Shown piece by piece: positions 1 through 11,929 of a stretch of DNA of 64,000 bases. Below the pieces are notes generated by a model. The model was not told the DNA's origin. It made no database searches and saw nothing but the letters and a program-made list of their open reading frames with translations. Location: assembly GCA_010015805.1 (NCBI GenBank), contig ML978126.1, positions 682,001 to 746,000 of the forward strand. Direction: 5' to 3'. This DNA is from Rhizodiscina lignyota. Taxonomy: Eukaryota; Ascomycota; Dothideomycetes; Aulographales; Rhizodiscinaceae. The number at the start of each line of letters is the position of its first letter. Positions within the stretch are counted from its first letter, which is position 1. A program made the position numbers and the translations under genes.

Positions 1-1
1 T

Positions 2-475
2 CTTATGAAAGCGATTCACACATATGCTTCTGATTTCTACGGAAGTGAGGCCGTACTCAGGGGTAAGACTCGGGCGAAGAGCAAGGATTGGGAAAGCATG
101 GACGAGACTGCTCTGATGGCAATGGGCATCTTGCTTGAAGAGGCAGCGGCAGAAGCGCTCGGCGACTCCGGTTATCTCGCGTTTCTTGAAGAGGATGGCA
201 CGAAAGAAGATGATGCACCGCTAGTATGGAACGGTAGACGCTGGGTGAAGAGTGTGATTCGTAGTAGACGTGAGCATCGTGGCATTGGGGTCGAACCTGA
301 TGGTAGCGAAGATGATGAGCTTCGGGCACAGGATGATGGTGGGGAGATGGAAGACGAAGCGACATCTTCAGATCAAGAAGAGACAGGGGCAGAACAAAAG
401 GGAGACAAGAAACGTAGAGCCCTCCCAATCCTTCGGGCAAAAGCTGGAGGTATGTGGACAGCAATCAATGATTGA
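2..475 (+). CDS. C-terminal part of an unidentified protein (possibly Rrn9-like), cut by window edge
   Basis: An open frame enters from the left edge and ends at a TGA at 473-475, giving about 157 residues. The first part holds a compact block with an acidic helix (motif ALMAMGILLEEAAAEALGD). The tail is acidic and Glu/Asp/Lys-rich and looks disordered. A Met codon at position 5 is available but the frame is open to the edge, so the true start is probably outside the window. The helix reminds me of the C-terminal part of fungal RNA polymerase I initiation factor Rrn9, but this is memory of a pattern and not a secure match. The codons and composition fit a real nuclear protein. Confidence 0.5.
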   Translation, partial: LMKAIHTYASDFYGSEAVLRGKTRAKSKDWESMDETALMAMGILLEEAAAEALGDSGYLAFLEEDGTKEDDAPLVWNGRRWVKSVIRSRREHRGIGVEPDGSEDDELRAQDDGGEMEDEATSSDQEETGAEQKGDKKRRALPILRAKAGGMWTAIND

Positions 476-797
476 AGGAGGGAACCATCAGTCCACTGCT
501 CTTGATGCGTGTTCTCTTCAGTTAATGCAGGCGGCGTGCGTTGGAGCCGTGGATTTTCAACAAATACTCTCCGAAGCATATTGAACCATGCTATTAAAGA
601 TGTTCTCGATTGTGTTGAAGAGCAGTGCTCGGTCACACGTTAAGGTACCGTCTCGTCTGGATTAGACGTGTCTTGGCACGGCTTTGGTCCTTAAAGAAGA
701 TGGATGCACGGCGCGTCCAGTGCTGTCCATCAAAGAACGACCAAGTGAACCGGAAATTTCATCCACATTCGGTTCCATTACGTATATTGAGAATACA
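476..797. other. Intergenic, MND1 upstream region
   Basis: About 320 bases between the edge gene and MND1. I see no convincing coding frame or RNA gene. It should hold the terminator of the left gene and the MND1 promoter, but no clear TATA box stands out. Confidence 0.4.
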
Positions 798-1520
798 ATG
801 GTAAACTCCCAAAGAAATATTGATGAAATTGCCTATGTTGCTGACGTTTGAGACCAACAGGCACCCAAGTCCTTACCATCTGCTGCGAAGCAGGCCATCA
901 TCCACAACTACTTCCTCAAATCTGGTGTCGCACACAGTATTAAAGACCTCGAGAAGGCTCTTCCATCCGTTGCGTCCATCAATGGCATGCAAGTTAAGGA
1001 CTTTCTGCAAGCACTTACCGACGACAACAAAATTAATGTCGAGAAGATTGGCAGCGGAAACTGGTACTGGGCATTCCTTAGCGAGGCGAAGAAGGACAAA
1101 GAAAATCTGCACGCAAAAGCCACTGATGAACGGGAAAAGGCTGCTGTTGTTGTGTCAGACCTTCAGGCGAAGGTCGATGAAGCTGGCGTGGCCCGTGAAG
1201 AAGACGAAGACATGCTGCTAGAGTCTGGCAATGATAGGAAGTGCTTGACGACAAAGCACGCTGGTCTGACGAAAGAGCTGGAGCCGCTGAAGGTGGAGCT
1301 TGCCGGATACAGCGAGAATGATCCGATTGAGGTGGAAAAGAAGCGACAGCGAACAGAAGCTTCGAAAAGGGATGCGGAAAAGTGGACAGAGCAGATCCAG
1401 TGTATGGAAGGTTATATTAAGGGTCTGATAGGGGGTGATCGGGAACAGCTATTGAACATGAAGAGGAACTGGTACGGCGACCAGTTCGATGAGGAAGAGC
1501 AGGGTCTGAAGGAGCTCTGA
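798..1520 (+). CDS. MND1: Meiotic nuclear division protein 1 (Mnd1)
   Basis: Mnd1 forms the Hop2-Mnd1 heterodimer, which helps Dmc1/Rad51 pair homologous chromosomes in meiosis. The model has exon 1 at 798-800, which is only the ATG, an intron at 801-860 (GTAAAC...CAACAG, branch CTGAC), and exon 2 at 861-1520. The product is 220 residues, normal for the family. The N-terminus reads MAPKSLPSAAKQAIIHNYFL, the winged-helix start typical of Mnd1. A long coiled coil covers about residues 85-180, and the short acidic tail is also typical. Starting at the internal Met at 987 would lose the winged helix, so the split start codon is strongly preferred. Confidence 0.9.
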
Positions 1521-2146
1521 ACTCATTCAACAGGCACAGTCTTCCCCGGAACAGCAGATGCTTGGAAACGATGTGATTCGTCTCTTAAGGGACGAAGTTT
1601 CCCACGTCATCAATGACTGACTGGGCAGAGGAGAGTTGCAGGCTACCTCTTTTGCTGTCTCGTTTTCAGATTCGAGTCATACATGTACGAGATAGGTTAT
1701 TAGAAGTGCGCACCTTCTTGTTCAGGCGTCTGCGGTGAGGTTCTATGACTCTGATCAAACGCCGAATATGGCCTGCGCCACAGTGTGCCTGGGTGTATCA
1801 AGCTGAGTGACAAATCACACGGCGAAGCTCCAGACATTTCCACGGAAGCTCTAGCTGCCCCATTACTTGCCAAAGCGCTTGACTCAGCATTCATATTGAT
1901 TGTCCTTATGATAGAGTTTGCCACGGCCCAAAGCTGAAATTTGTACCTGTCAATCTTGCACGTTGTGCCACAAACGAAAATCCCCCACTTCGCGCACAAA
2001 CCCCACGATCTCTCATCTAACGAACTTCAACACTTACTGCATATCTCCTTTGCGCCATTGTGACAGCTATATCGCTGCTTCCTTTGCCCTTCGAAGAAAT
2101 TCCCACCTTGCCTCCATCCAATTGCTCCCGCCAACGCTCACCTACG
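1521..2146. other. Intergenic between MND1 and HEL2
   Basis: About 630 bases. It carries the MND1 3' end and the HEL2 promoter and leader. An upstream in-frame ATG at 2060 would lengthen HEL2 by 29 residues with no family resemblance, so I treat 2060-2146 as leader. Confidence 0.4.
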
Positions 2147-4710
2147 ATGGCGTCCACATCCGAAGTTTCAATACCGCCTGGCGCACCCGTAGACCCAGTC
2201 CACCCAAATCCATCACGCGGTCGAGGAAGAGGTGGACACGGTGCTGGTAGAGGAGCAGAATCGTCTGGCAATAACTCTGGGCAAGGCGAAAGAGGCAGAA
2301 GCAGGGGAGGTAGAGGACGCGGTGGGGGCAGAAGTCGTGGAGGGTTCGAACACGACTATCGTGGCCGCGAAGCCGCACACACTCGGCCATCTGGAGGTCC
2401 TGGAAGACAATTTGGAGGCCAATTGACGGAGCAGAGTGCCAATACCAATGGGAGGGGGCTTCTTAAGGGGCAAGGGGTCAGTGGAGAGGCGCCCGCAGAG
2501 GAGGACGTAGATGCAGAAGTGTGCTTTATCTGCGCATCTCCGGTGGTTCATAACGCCATTTCGCCCTGCAATCATAGGACGTGCCATATCTGTGCACTAA
2601 GGCTGAGAGCCTTGTACAAGACCAAGGCTTGTGCGCACTGCAGGGTAAGTGTCTTCCCCCTCACAAATGAGAATGAGATTTACTAACAGCATTGAAGACG
2701 AATGCCGACTATGTCATTTTCACCGATTCGCCAGATAAACGCTACGAAGATTTTACAAACGATGACTTTACGAATACTGATGACAATCTTGGCATCAGAT
2801 ACGAGAAGACCGACATATTCGAAGATACGGTCCTGTTGTTACGGTACAACTGTCCGGACCCTAGTTGCGATGTTGCTTGCCTCGGGTGGCCCGATCTTCA
2901 TAGACACGTCAAAAGTGTGCACCACAAGGTCATGTGCGATCTGTGTACGAGAAATAAGAAAGTATTCACACATGAGCATGAGCTTTTCACTCAGAATGAG
3001 CTAAGGAAGCATGAGAGGTTCGGCGACGACAATCCCGGCGCAGAAGACCAGACGGGGTTCAAAGGCCACCCTGAGTGCGGGTTCTGTCGAGAACGTTTTT
3101 ATGGAGATGACGAGCTTTATGCACACTGTCGAGACAAGCATGAGCGATGTCACATTTGCGACCGTCGAGATGGTGGCAGATCTCAGCAATATTATGTTGA
3201 TTACAATTCGTTGGAGGTTCATTTCCGAAAAGACCACTTCCTCTGCCCCGATCAGGAGTGTCTGGAAAAGAAGTTTGTCGTTTTCGAGAACGAGGTGGAC
3301 CTTAAGGCACATCAATTAGAAGCACACCCGAACGGTCTCACCAAAGATGCAAGGCGGGATGCGCGACGTGTCGATATGTCAGGATTCCAATTTCGTGAGC
3401 AGTATCAGCAAGACAATCGCCGTGGAGGTCGCGGTGGTGGAGGCCGTGGTGGTAGAGGCCGCGGACGTCATCCTGACTCTGAACCGCTACCTCAATCAAC
3501 TGCTCAACCCATGCGACGCGATGAACTTGCATACCAGCGTACAATGGCGATTCAGAGCGCCCAGTCGGTCTCAAATCGGTCCTTCGGTGGGCAACTTACA
3601 CCTGCGGAGACTTATGCTGCTCGGCCTCCTGCGCAAGCTGGCAGCCCACCTACTGTCACTGCAACTAGAAGCACTGCTACGGCGAATGAGGACGGGTTTC
3701 CGTCCCTCAGTTCACTCAACATCTCCAACAGTACGTCCGCACCTTCATCACCACCCCAACAAGCAGCGACTCTCACCCCAGCCGAACAAGCCCGTCGTCT
3801 TCGTCATAATGCAGTGACCGAGCGCGCTTCACAACTCCTTCGCGGCGACTCTGCCAAACTGAATCAGTTCCGGACACGCATCTCAGATTACAAATCTTCC
3901 AAAATTACCCCGTCTCAGCTGATCGATGCATTCTTCACCCTCTTCGATACCGGTTCTACGGAGCTCGGTAAGTTGGTGAAAGAGCTTGCCGACATATTCG
4001 AGTTACCAAAGAAGAAAGAAGATCTCCTGAATGCATGGAACAATTGGAAAGCTATTAATGAAGACTATCCAAGTCTACCAGGTCCGACTGGTGTACCTGC
4101 GGGCTCGTCTGCAAACCCAAGCTCATTGGGAAGCGGGGGTATGCGCGTCCTGAAGCTGAAGAGCTCAACAGCTCAATCGGGTCGCTCTGGCCTTGGTCGA
4201 CAGCAGAGCTGGGGTTCGGCTGCGAGCAGTGGGAGCGGCGGTGGAACGTTAAACTTTCCGCCCCTTGGGGCTCCCATTGGGGCTCCAGCCCAACCTGTAA
4301 CTGCCAGCAGAGCTCGTCCGGCATGGTGGGCCAACGCAACAAGCGGGTCTTCGAATACTGCGGATACCAAAGTCGTGGTATCGTCGCGTAACTCGCCCGC
4401 GACTTCGGGGGCTCCCAGTAGGACCGCGACACCGAGGATGAATAGCAGCGAGGCTTTCCCGGCGCTTCCAGCGGCCGCGAAGCCGACCAGCACATACTTC
4501 AGCCCTGGGTATGCAGGAGGTGCCGTGAGGCGAGATGTCGGCTTTGGCGGGGCACCGAGGCCAAATACAGGGAACGTATGGGGAGCCAGTGGTGCTACTG
4601 CAAACGGTAGTAATGCGACTACGGGAGTTGAGGACGCGGTGGAAGAGAGCGTGGGAGGAAAGAAGAAAGGTAAACAGGGAAAAAAGCAGACGCTCATGAA
4701 ATTCGGCTGA
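2147..4710 (+). CDS. HEL2: E3 ubiquitin ligase Hel2/ZNF598, RING plus C2H2 zinc fingers
   Basis: Hel2 recognises collided ribosomes and ubiquitinates small-subunit proteins to start ribosome-associated quality control. Exons are 2147-2644 and 2698-4710; the 53-base intron has a perfect TACTAAC branch site and a TTGAAG acceptor. The product is 836 residues. An Arg-Gly-rich N-terminus (about 20-80) precedes a RING finger at about 126-168 (CFICASPVVHN, then CNHRTCHIC and CAHCR). C2H2-type fingers follow at about 215-340, then the conserved block RRVDMSGFQFREQYQ and an RGG-rich stretch. A long Ser/Pro/Ala-rich region and a basic Gly/Lys tail finish the protein. This domain order is diagnostic for Hel2/ZNF598. 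The next CAG upstream of the used acceptor lies inside the branch site, which rules it out. Confidence 0.93.
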
Positions 4711-7347
4711 GATGGCGGCGATTCCTATGTGCCGATCCATCGTGTTCGGTTTGGAGTTATCAATATCAACGACAGGGAGCACCAGTGGAGCACTGCCTTC
4801 AAACTTGCCGTCGATGTCGTTCGGCGTACTCATAATATGTGCAAGCAGAAACAATATGAGGAAGGCATTTGCTAAAAGGCTCACTGTGCTACCAGAGTGT
4901 CTCAAGACATCTTGTCAATTAGATAGTAGTATGGTATGTATCAGAATATCCAATGCCACTGATGGCCTTGGCCGAACCAAACAAAGCTCCTCTGTACAAC
5001 TCACCGCTCTGGAAAACTTCTACCGCAATCCTCAGGCTTCACTACTGCGTCCTCCACGTGGGGCGAATATCTCACGTTCCCCTTGTGACGATCTCGGAGT
5101 ATGAAGTGTGCCCGTCAGTATGCACAAAACCACGATCATCACCATCCTGCATCCGTAGTAACCTCCACCACCAGACGCCCACTGGACGCCTTAGAAAACT
5201 TTAAAATGGAGATACGCCACGATAATGCATGCATGCTCGGATCTCGGACAGAGGCCGTCTTGAGGCTCGTGGAGTGTCTCACATTGCGCAATCGACGATT
5301 TACGGCCGTCCATTTGACATGTTTTCGTACAAGTCCATGGATGTCAGCATGACTCGAGCACGAGGCGTTCGCGAGACTCGAGTTCCAGGCGTGCGGCGAC
5401 CCACGAGCTTGCAGAATTCCAGTGACCTGGCAAGCCACAAGACCCAGAAGAGACGCGTTCGCTGCTCCACCGCACTACGTCGGCTCGCTCTTGATATCAC
5501 AAATCCTCCACTCCAAGAGTTCCACTTTTGTTGCGTACATGCCCTAAGTCGAATGATTTCCGGCCGCTGATCTTACGGGATATTCTTGACCGTGGATGGA
5601 CCAACGTGCGGACAAGGCGCTAAGGAAAAGGATCATAAGGTTCTGCATGGGGGAAAGACGGAAGCCCGTTTTAGCCAGTCCTTGGGAGAGGTTGGAGGCA
5701 CGGAAGAGTTGCTACAACCGAATCCGGCATGCGGGATTTCTGAACGACGGAATCGGCAAGTAGTTATAATGTCAAGCCAGATTACCTTTTCAGCATCGCG
5801 GGGATTTAAGATTCGTTCGATCTCGTGCGAGTGGGAGTTGTCTTGGGAGCATAATCTCGCTAAGGTCGAGGAGGCTTTTCTGTCGCTCAACCTGTCGAAC
5901 GGTGGTGTACCCACGCATTCAGATGCGAGAGAAGCCACTTCACAGCTGCCGCTGAGATTGAACGACCTTTCATTCTTGTTAGCACTCAGCTGCATTTCAT
6001 CGACCCCATCCTGACATTATATCGACTGCCGCGAAATGGCGGTGCGTAACCCAACTGAATGGATCGCATATGCGGCGGAACGGCTCCAACTGCGCTGATT
6101 CGCTGTCCAGCCAGATTTACCCCGAGCTCTACTCCAGGCTATGCCCTGATAGGAGGCTCAGAAGAGATGATTGGCCTGTGGCAGAAAAGCAGCTCGGCAT
6201 TTTTCTCTGTCGTCACCGCGTCCGCGTAGAGCGGGAGGCCAAAAGCCAGGCACGGGAAGTGGAGTCTTGTCTTTTTCCATGAGGTTGTTTTTCTGTGGCT
6301 TGAGAAACCTAAAAAGCCGCCGTTGATAGTGGCAAGGGTAAGCTGGCATCGTTCGGCGGACGTGGAGCTTGCTTTTGCCAGGCCCTGCTGCAGGAGCTGC
6401 GCGATTGGGAAGGCTCTTGTGTGAGTATACATATACGTGGGACCTCCTGTGAGATTCGTCCCATCTTTCGTCTTCATCCGCCCAAGCTACGAAGCGGTCC
6501 TAGAGAGCTTGTGTCGCACCTTTCAAGCGGGTCTGCTGTCTTGTCCCGCGCCAAGGAAGAGGCACGAGTGAGCTCCTGCTGGGGAACCTGGAGCTGTGAG
6601 CACCGCATCCCTCCATTGCTACTCCTCTGCATCTTCCCATATCCACTTCCACGCCGTCTTCACTGCTCTGCAACGTTCCCGGGCATCAGTGCCTAAGTGC
6701 TCTCTCTCAATTGACGCCATCTAGCGCCACTGCGATCCGCTCGCCGACCTAGCGCATACCGTTTCCGGTAGATTCGGCGCGTTTGCGACTACATCCAAAG
6801 CCGCACCATCAACCTTCTGCGCCTGTCACGACATCTTTTGGTCCCTTGCAACTCTCTGCCTGCTCAGAAACCTGGGTAATTCTCCGCCTCACGAATTCGC
6901 CATCTTGGGTTGCACGACACCGCTGCTAAGGACTTGGTTCGTCCCAACGCCGCAGTTCGAGACCTACTTGTACCACCTCTCATCCCGAGTCTGCAGCTCT
7001 CCAACCTCGTCCAATAGCAATTATTGCACCATAAGCTTCGCGCGGGGATATAACAAAGTGAAGTGGGAGAGGAATTAGGCCTCGATTACTCCACGTATTG
7101 CCCATTGCGCTGCTTTGGCGTCAAGAGGGTTGCAGTCGGAGTCGAGCAATTGAGCTGCTGCGTGCAGGATTGCAATTGGTGAATATTCCAATTGGGATAT
7201 ATACAAGAGCAGAGCTTGAAGTTTCTTCATTTGGAATCGCTCACGCGCGATTCGTGCTTTCCCTGCCGTTTCTGCCGCTGCGCAGCGAGACCGTTTGGAG
7301 GAGCGCATCCACACTTTCGCCTATAAATCCACCGTTTCTCTCTTACC
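4711..7347. other. Long intergenic region ahead of VelB
   Basis: About 2.6 kb. Short overlapping frames on both strands show no conserved motif and no intron signals that link them. The last few hundred bases are pyrimidine-rich with GATATATAC near 7195-7203 and TATAAATCC near 7321, consistent with a promoter and long leader for the velvet gene. Large upstream regions are usual for developmental regulators. Confidence 0.45.
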
Positions 7348-8742
7348 ATGTACCCTCGACGCGATCAACCACAGCCGATACCAAACTTGGCCCAAAATCC
7401 ATCTCAATCATCGCCGTCAAGGGGCGACCCATCACAATCTCAACACATGAATATGCATCCATCGAATAGCGGCGCTCCATATGGCGCGCAACCTCACCAC
7501 GCGAACGGTTCGTCGACTATGGCGCTGCCGGAGGGTACAGTGTGGCAGAACGACCAAGCAAGGAGAATGGGGACGGTAGACCATCCGTTGTCAGTGCACA
7601 AAGATGGAAGGCGATACACGTAAGCTTTCTTGATTCGACTGTAGACTTGACTTTTTATGCGACGATGATTCTAATCGCAATTGCAGTTTATCCGTCGAGC
7701 AACAGCCCGTTCGCGCACGCATGTGCGGCTTCGGTGACAAGGACCGACGTCCCATCACCCCTCCGCCATGCATTCGACTTATCATCAGAGACATGGCCAC
7801 CGGCCAAGAAATCGATCCTGCCGAAATCGATAGCACGTATTTCGTCCTGACCGTCGACCTATGGAACGACCAAGGCGATCAAGAAGTCAACCTCGTCCGA
7901 TCCTCAAGTCATGCATCTGCCGTCTCAATATCCGCCACAGCGACCACACCATATCCTCCTCCTCCAGAGAGACATCTTGTCCGCGTTGACATGGCCGTCC
8001 CCAGTCAGGGCTATACGCCGCAGCCAATCCCTGGTGCACAATACCCAATGGCACCATTGCCTGGATATCCTGGCGGTCCACATACGCTATCTCCACATCA
8101 TCATCCCGCAGATCCGCACCAACAACACTACCAGACGCATCCACAAGCTCCAACTCATGCGAACCCTTATGGCCAACCACCTCCTCCACCTGGCCATCCC
8201 GCATCCATGATACCTCCGATGATGCAGACTGGTCCACCACAACCCGTGCCGCAAGCACCCCCTGGCTACATGGTGCAGGTCCAGAGTGTCGCGTCCCATG
8301 CACCTGCCAGCGGTATGTTTACTCGCAACCTGATCGGCAGCTTGAGCGTAAACGCATTTAAGCTCGTAGACACAGAGGGCAAGACAGGCTTCTGGTTCGT
8401 GCTGCAGGATCTCAGCGTCCGAACAGAAGGCTTCTTCAGGTAAGCCATTACTACGTCAAGCACTATCTATTTGCGTGCGCTATACTGATACATCTCAGAC
8501 TCAAGATGAACTTTGTCGACGTCGGCACTAACGACGGCAGTAATCGTCTCACGACTGGCAAAGCGCCCGTCTTGGCTAGCTGCTTTAGCAATGTCTTCCA
8601 GGTGTACAGCGCCAAGAAGTTCCCAGGCGTGATTGAAAGTACCCCCTTGAGCAAGGCGTTTGCCAGCCAGGGAATTAAGATACCGATTCGCAAGGATGGA
8701 CCGAAGACAGCCAATGCGGAGGAGTATGAAAATGATGATTAG
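7348..8742 (+). CDS. velB: Velvet-family regulator VelB
   Basis: VelB pairs with VeA (and VosA) and joins LaeA in the nuclear velvet complex that links light and development with secondary metabolism. Exons are 7348-7619, 7687-8439 and 8499-8742; the product is 422 residues. After a disordered Gln/Pro/Ser-rich start, the velvet domain begins at about residue 92 with [20 protein letters not shown]. As in other VelB proteins, the domain is split by a Pro/His/Gln-rich insert (about 183-295). It resumes with [16 protein letters not shown] and ends with the block [20 protein letters not shown]. All intron junctions keep frame at phases 2 and 2. Name and architecture are secure. The closest alternatives, VosA and VelC, lack this split arrangement. 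Confidence 0.94.
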
Positions 8743-9751
8743 GCAAGAGTAGACCCCGCGCACGGTGCACGCAGCGCCACAGCATAGAGATAGTCGATAT
8801 TGAACACAGTTCTCATGCAGCGCACTTGCATTTCATACGCCATGAGGAGACATGTGGAAGAATGCTGCGAATGTAGATGTGCGTGTTGCAGGCAAGAGAG
8901 ACGGAGAAGCCATGGAAACTACACTGGGCAGAGGCGTAAGAGCCAATGTCCTGTGTGGAGGAAGAACATCTCGAGGATGGGGAAGTACGACGCATGCGAC
9001 GAGGAGGTGGACCCTACTGAAGGAACTGCGATTGGCTGTCAGGCGAAATTGGCGCCACTGTGTGTGGGGAATAGAAGTACGGCCGTACGCAATCAAGGCG
9101 GTCGTGGAGGAAGCGCACTCCGCAAGAAAAGAAGGGTTATTGTTGATTGAGGCGATGTTGCAACAACAAGTCAGAAGGTCAGAAGAACGAACATCCATGA
9201 TTGAAGTAATGTTAGATTTACTATGAGCTTTCAGTAGAGAAATGTCAGTCTGTGCTTAAAGCAATGCTAAAGCAACCATGCTCGGAGATCTGAAGAATGG
9301 TTTTCGATAATCGAATCAATGCTCCAGTAATATTACTCTCCAGTGTTTACGGAAAGGCCTGTTTTCACCAATCCCCGACTTTATTTGCCAATGGACCCCC
9401 TCGAACTTGGATGGAAAAACCTTTCGCTTAGGAGGAGAACATGCTTGAGGGGGATTAAGTGTGAGTAATTCCGCATCGTCCAGAACTGTTTCCGCTACTT
9501 CCATTGATTGCTTATTTGTAGGCAAAATGGCATATCCCTAAGAACTACGACAACGAACGCAAGCGCCGCGGCGCGCCTCAAATGATTACGACCACGAGCG
9601 TTCGGAACATGTACCGGGGACCAATTCTGGGCAGGAAGAAGCAGAAGCAGAAGAAATGGTAGATGCAGTGAGTCAAATTACTATATCAATTATGGACTGC
9701 ATTGAAATCAGCTGTTTGGTATTAAGCGGAATCCACAGTGAAAATGGAACT
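8743..9751. other. Intergenic between VelB and HSP20 (convergent)
   Basis: About 1 kb between the 3' ends of two convergent genes. I see only short frames without conserved motifs and no RNA gene. Confidence 0.4.
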
Positions 9752-10312
9752 TCAAGCAGTAGCATGGTCAACCTCGACGTCCTTGTGCTCTACCTTCGCC
9801 TCTTCAGCCTTTGGAACCACGAGGGACAACAGGCCAGATGAGAGCTTCGCCTTCAACTTTTCCCGATCCACTGCCACGGGAAACTCGAAGGCCCTGACCA
9901 GAGTCCCTATCTCCCTCTCGCGAACAAGCTGATGAACGGCAGTCTCAGGCTCCCCTTCCTTCGGAGCTTCCGCGCCAGCTTCTGGCGCCTCTTTGATCTC
10001 GCTGCGTTCCTTCGTTGCTTCCACAATCAAGGTGCTGCCGCTTAGCCACTTGACTTTGAGATGCTCTTGCGACTGTACGCCGGGCAGCTCGACGTCGACG
10101 TAGTAGTTGTGGAGAGTTTCGCGGATGTCGGCGCGAGGCGCCGGTATCTGGTTTGGAGGAGTGAAGGCATTATGGATGCCATGCGCAAGGCTGTGCCGAG
10201 CGTGCTCTAAAGCATGATGGTGCTCCGGAAAGCTCTTGTGTACAGATGTGATGGTGTATGGAGGAGGAGCGTAGTAGACCGGATACCAATTCATGTTGTC
10301 CATGTAGACCAT
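9752..10312 (-). CDS. Small heat shock protein, HSP20/alpha-crystallin family
   Basis: A single-exon protein of 186 residues. The N-terminus is Tyr/Pro/His-rich. The alpha-crystallin domain runs from about residue 62 (RADIRETLHNYYVDVELPGV) to the end of the beta-sheet motif LSSGLLSLVVPKAEE. An acidic Glu/Pro/Ala loop interrupts it, as in other fungal HSP20s. Such proteins hold unfolding clients as oligomers in the cytosol. A perfect three-unit heat-shock element lies about 175 bases upstream of the start (10487-10499), so Hsf1 control is likely. Alternative Met codons at residues 4 and 7 would change the product little. Confidence 0.9.
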   Translation of the reverse strand: MVYMDNMNWYPVYYAPPPYTITSVHKSFPEHHHALEHARHSLAHGIHNAFTPPNQIPAPRADIRETLHNYYVDVELPGVQSQEHLKVKWLSGSTLIVEATKERSEIKEAPEAGAEAPKEGEPETAVHQLVREREIGTLVRAFEFPVAVDREKLKAKLSSGLLSLVVPKAEEAKVEHKDVEVDHATA

Positions 10313-11457
10313 AGATGTTTTGGTTGTTTTCGATTGTTTTCGAAACTCAATTGATTGATGAGACGGATTGAAAGTTGCTTGCGATTTTTGTGAGCTCCAG
10401 CGCGTATTACGCCATTATGTACTTTTTTTCGCGCGTTCTCGCGTCAAGCGGACGCGAACGTCACGAGAGTAGTATGTCCCCGCAGCTTCAGGAAGGTTCC
10501 CTTGAAGCCGTACTGTGAAATGGTTAGAGATAATGCATTCATCTGCTGATACTGGGCTGAGTAATTGCGAATCAGGAGTTGTCACTCCACCAGAAGTGGA
10601 TCAGGCGATGGGCCAGCCCACTCAGCGGCTGCGACGGAAGTCAGACCCCTGCAGGCTGCTCGCGCAGCTTGCTGGCCTGCCAGTAGCAATGCATCCATTT
10701 CTCATATACGCACCTAGAGTCCAATGGCCATCGAGTACCAATTGCAAGTCCGTCACTCTCTCAAACTCGAAATTTCATTGTGGTTAAACATTTATTACAC
10801 GCTATGTGGGATTTTCGAAGCCTACTCCATGAAGTCCGCTCCAAGACAATTGCAAACGCTTGAAGTACGCGATGACTCTTTCCTTTTCCTCCCTCAGTAT
10901 CGCGCAGACGCGAGCGTGCCCATCCGGGCAGGATGTTACCAAGCGTTGTATTCGAGGCCAAGCCTTGTCATATATGACGACGTGCCGGTCGCACATGATA
11001 TTCAGATACTCCCCAATTTGCCACTTGCAGAGTCCCGAACACATTCCATCCACCTCCGGCTCCGCCCACCTTAACCTTCTTTACAATTCTGGACTGCTGA
11101 CTCGACCACTTTACATGGGTAGGTCTGTCAACACGGGCTGAGAGGAGTAGTAGGATAGTTTCTGGAGATGCTGGTGGCTCGGATCCAATGTCGTCTGTAC
11201 GACAGAGTACATTAGGTCCTCTACCATTGTGCCTTTGGTCATGAGAGGCCGATGATTGTTCTCTTTCATGTTAAATAATAACGAGTTGAAGAAGAAATAT
11301 CCAACGATCGAAGTCATTGAGGTGGGGGTCGTTTATATTCAATCTCATCCCTCAGAGCCCCTTGTCGCGGGAAGTTGCGCATCTTCTTTGGAGTGTATAC
11401 TATCACAGCAACAATTTTGGAAAACTTGAGGCTATATTAGAAATGGAGGCCATACAC
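10313..11457. other. Gene-free region upstream of HSP20
   Basis: Apart from the heat-shock element I see only short frames on both strands with no conserved motif. Confidence 0.35.
10487..10499 (-). promoter_or_regulatory. Heat-shock element upstream of HSP20
   Basis: The bases TTCAGGAAGGTTC form three perfect alternating NGAAN units with two-base spacers. This is the canonical trimeric Hsf1 site and it sits about 175 bases 5' of the HSP20 start codon. Confidence 0.75.
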
Positions 11458-11575
11458 TCAAGCTGCCGGGTAAAGTTGTAACGAATAAGGGCAAGTAGAT
11501 CTTGCTCTTTGAGCCAAGCGAGAGCCTATCTGAAAGTTCGGTTCTGCATCCTTTGGAGCGTCACGCCGTAGCTGT
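11458..11575 (+). repeat. Dispersed repeat, copy A
   Basis: This stretch shares an ordered set of short blocks with three copies at 45.98-46.54 kb: GTTGTAACGA, then AAGGGC, then CTGAAAGTT, then TTCTGCATCCTTT followed by GGAG. Spacing between blocks is similar. The element type is unknown. No terminal repeats or coding frame are evident. Confidence 0.45.
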
Positions 11576-11929
11576 TCAGTGTTTTGAAAGTTGCAGCTGC
11601 TCATATTCCACTTCACTTTCTGCTGATCCTGCTTGTGTTCTCACTCCTACCTGACTTGAGGGGACTGATTGCATCTCCGGACCGACCGCTGTAGGTGTCA
11701 TTGGTAGAATCGCCGGCGTTGGGCGGTTCAGGAGTTCAGTGTTCTTAGCGAATATCTGGCGTTCATGGTGGAATTTTTCATACGAGTATTGATGTGAGGC
11801 TATATGTAAAGGAATGAAAGCGATGGCGATGAGGATGGGGAAGGAGTTGAGAAAGAAAGGTTCCAAGAGCCGGAACAAACTGAAGCGGAGGGGCCTTTAT
11901 CTACTGGTAGAGCAACTCTGGAACTCGAC

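Noticed and set aside
4711-6700. Many short frames between HEL2 and VelB
   Set aside because: No frame has domain motifs or intron signals; composition fits non-coding DNA.
11576-11878. Minus-strand frame of 100 codons with a hydrophobic start
   Set aside because: One hydrophobic segment is the only sign; it abuts the dispersed repeat and has no family match or splice partner.
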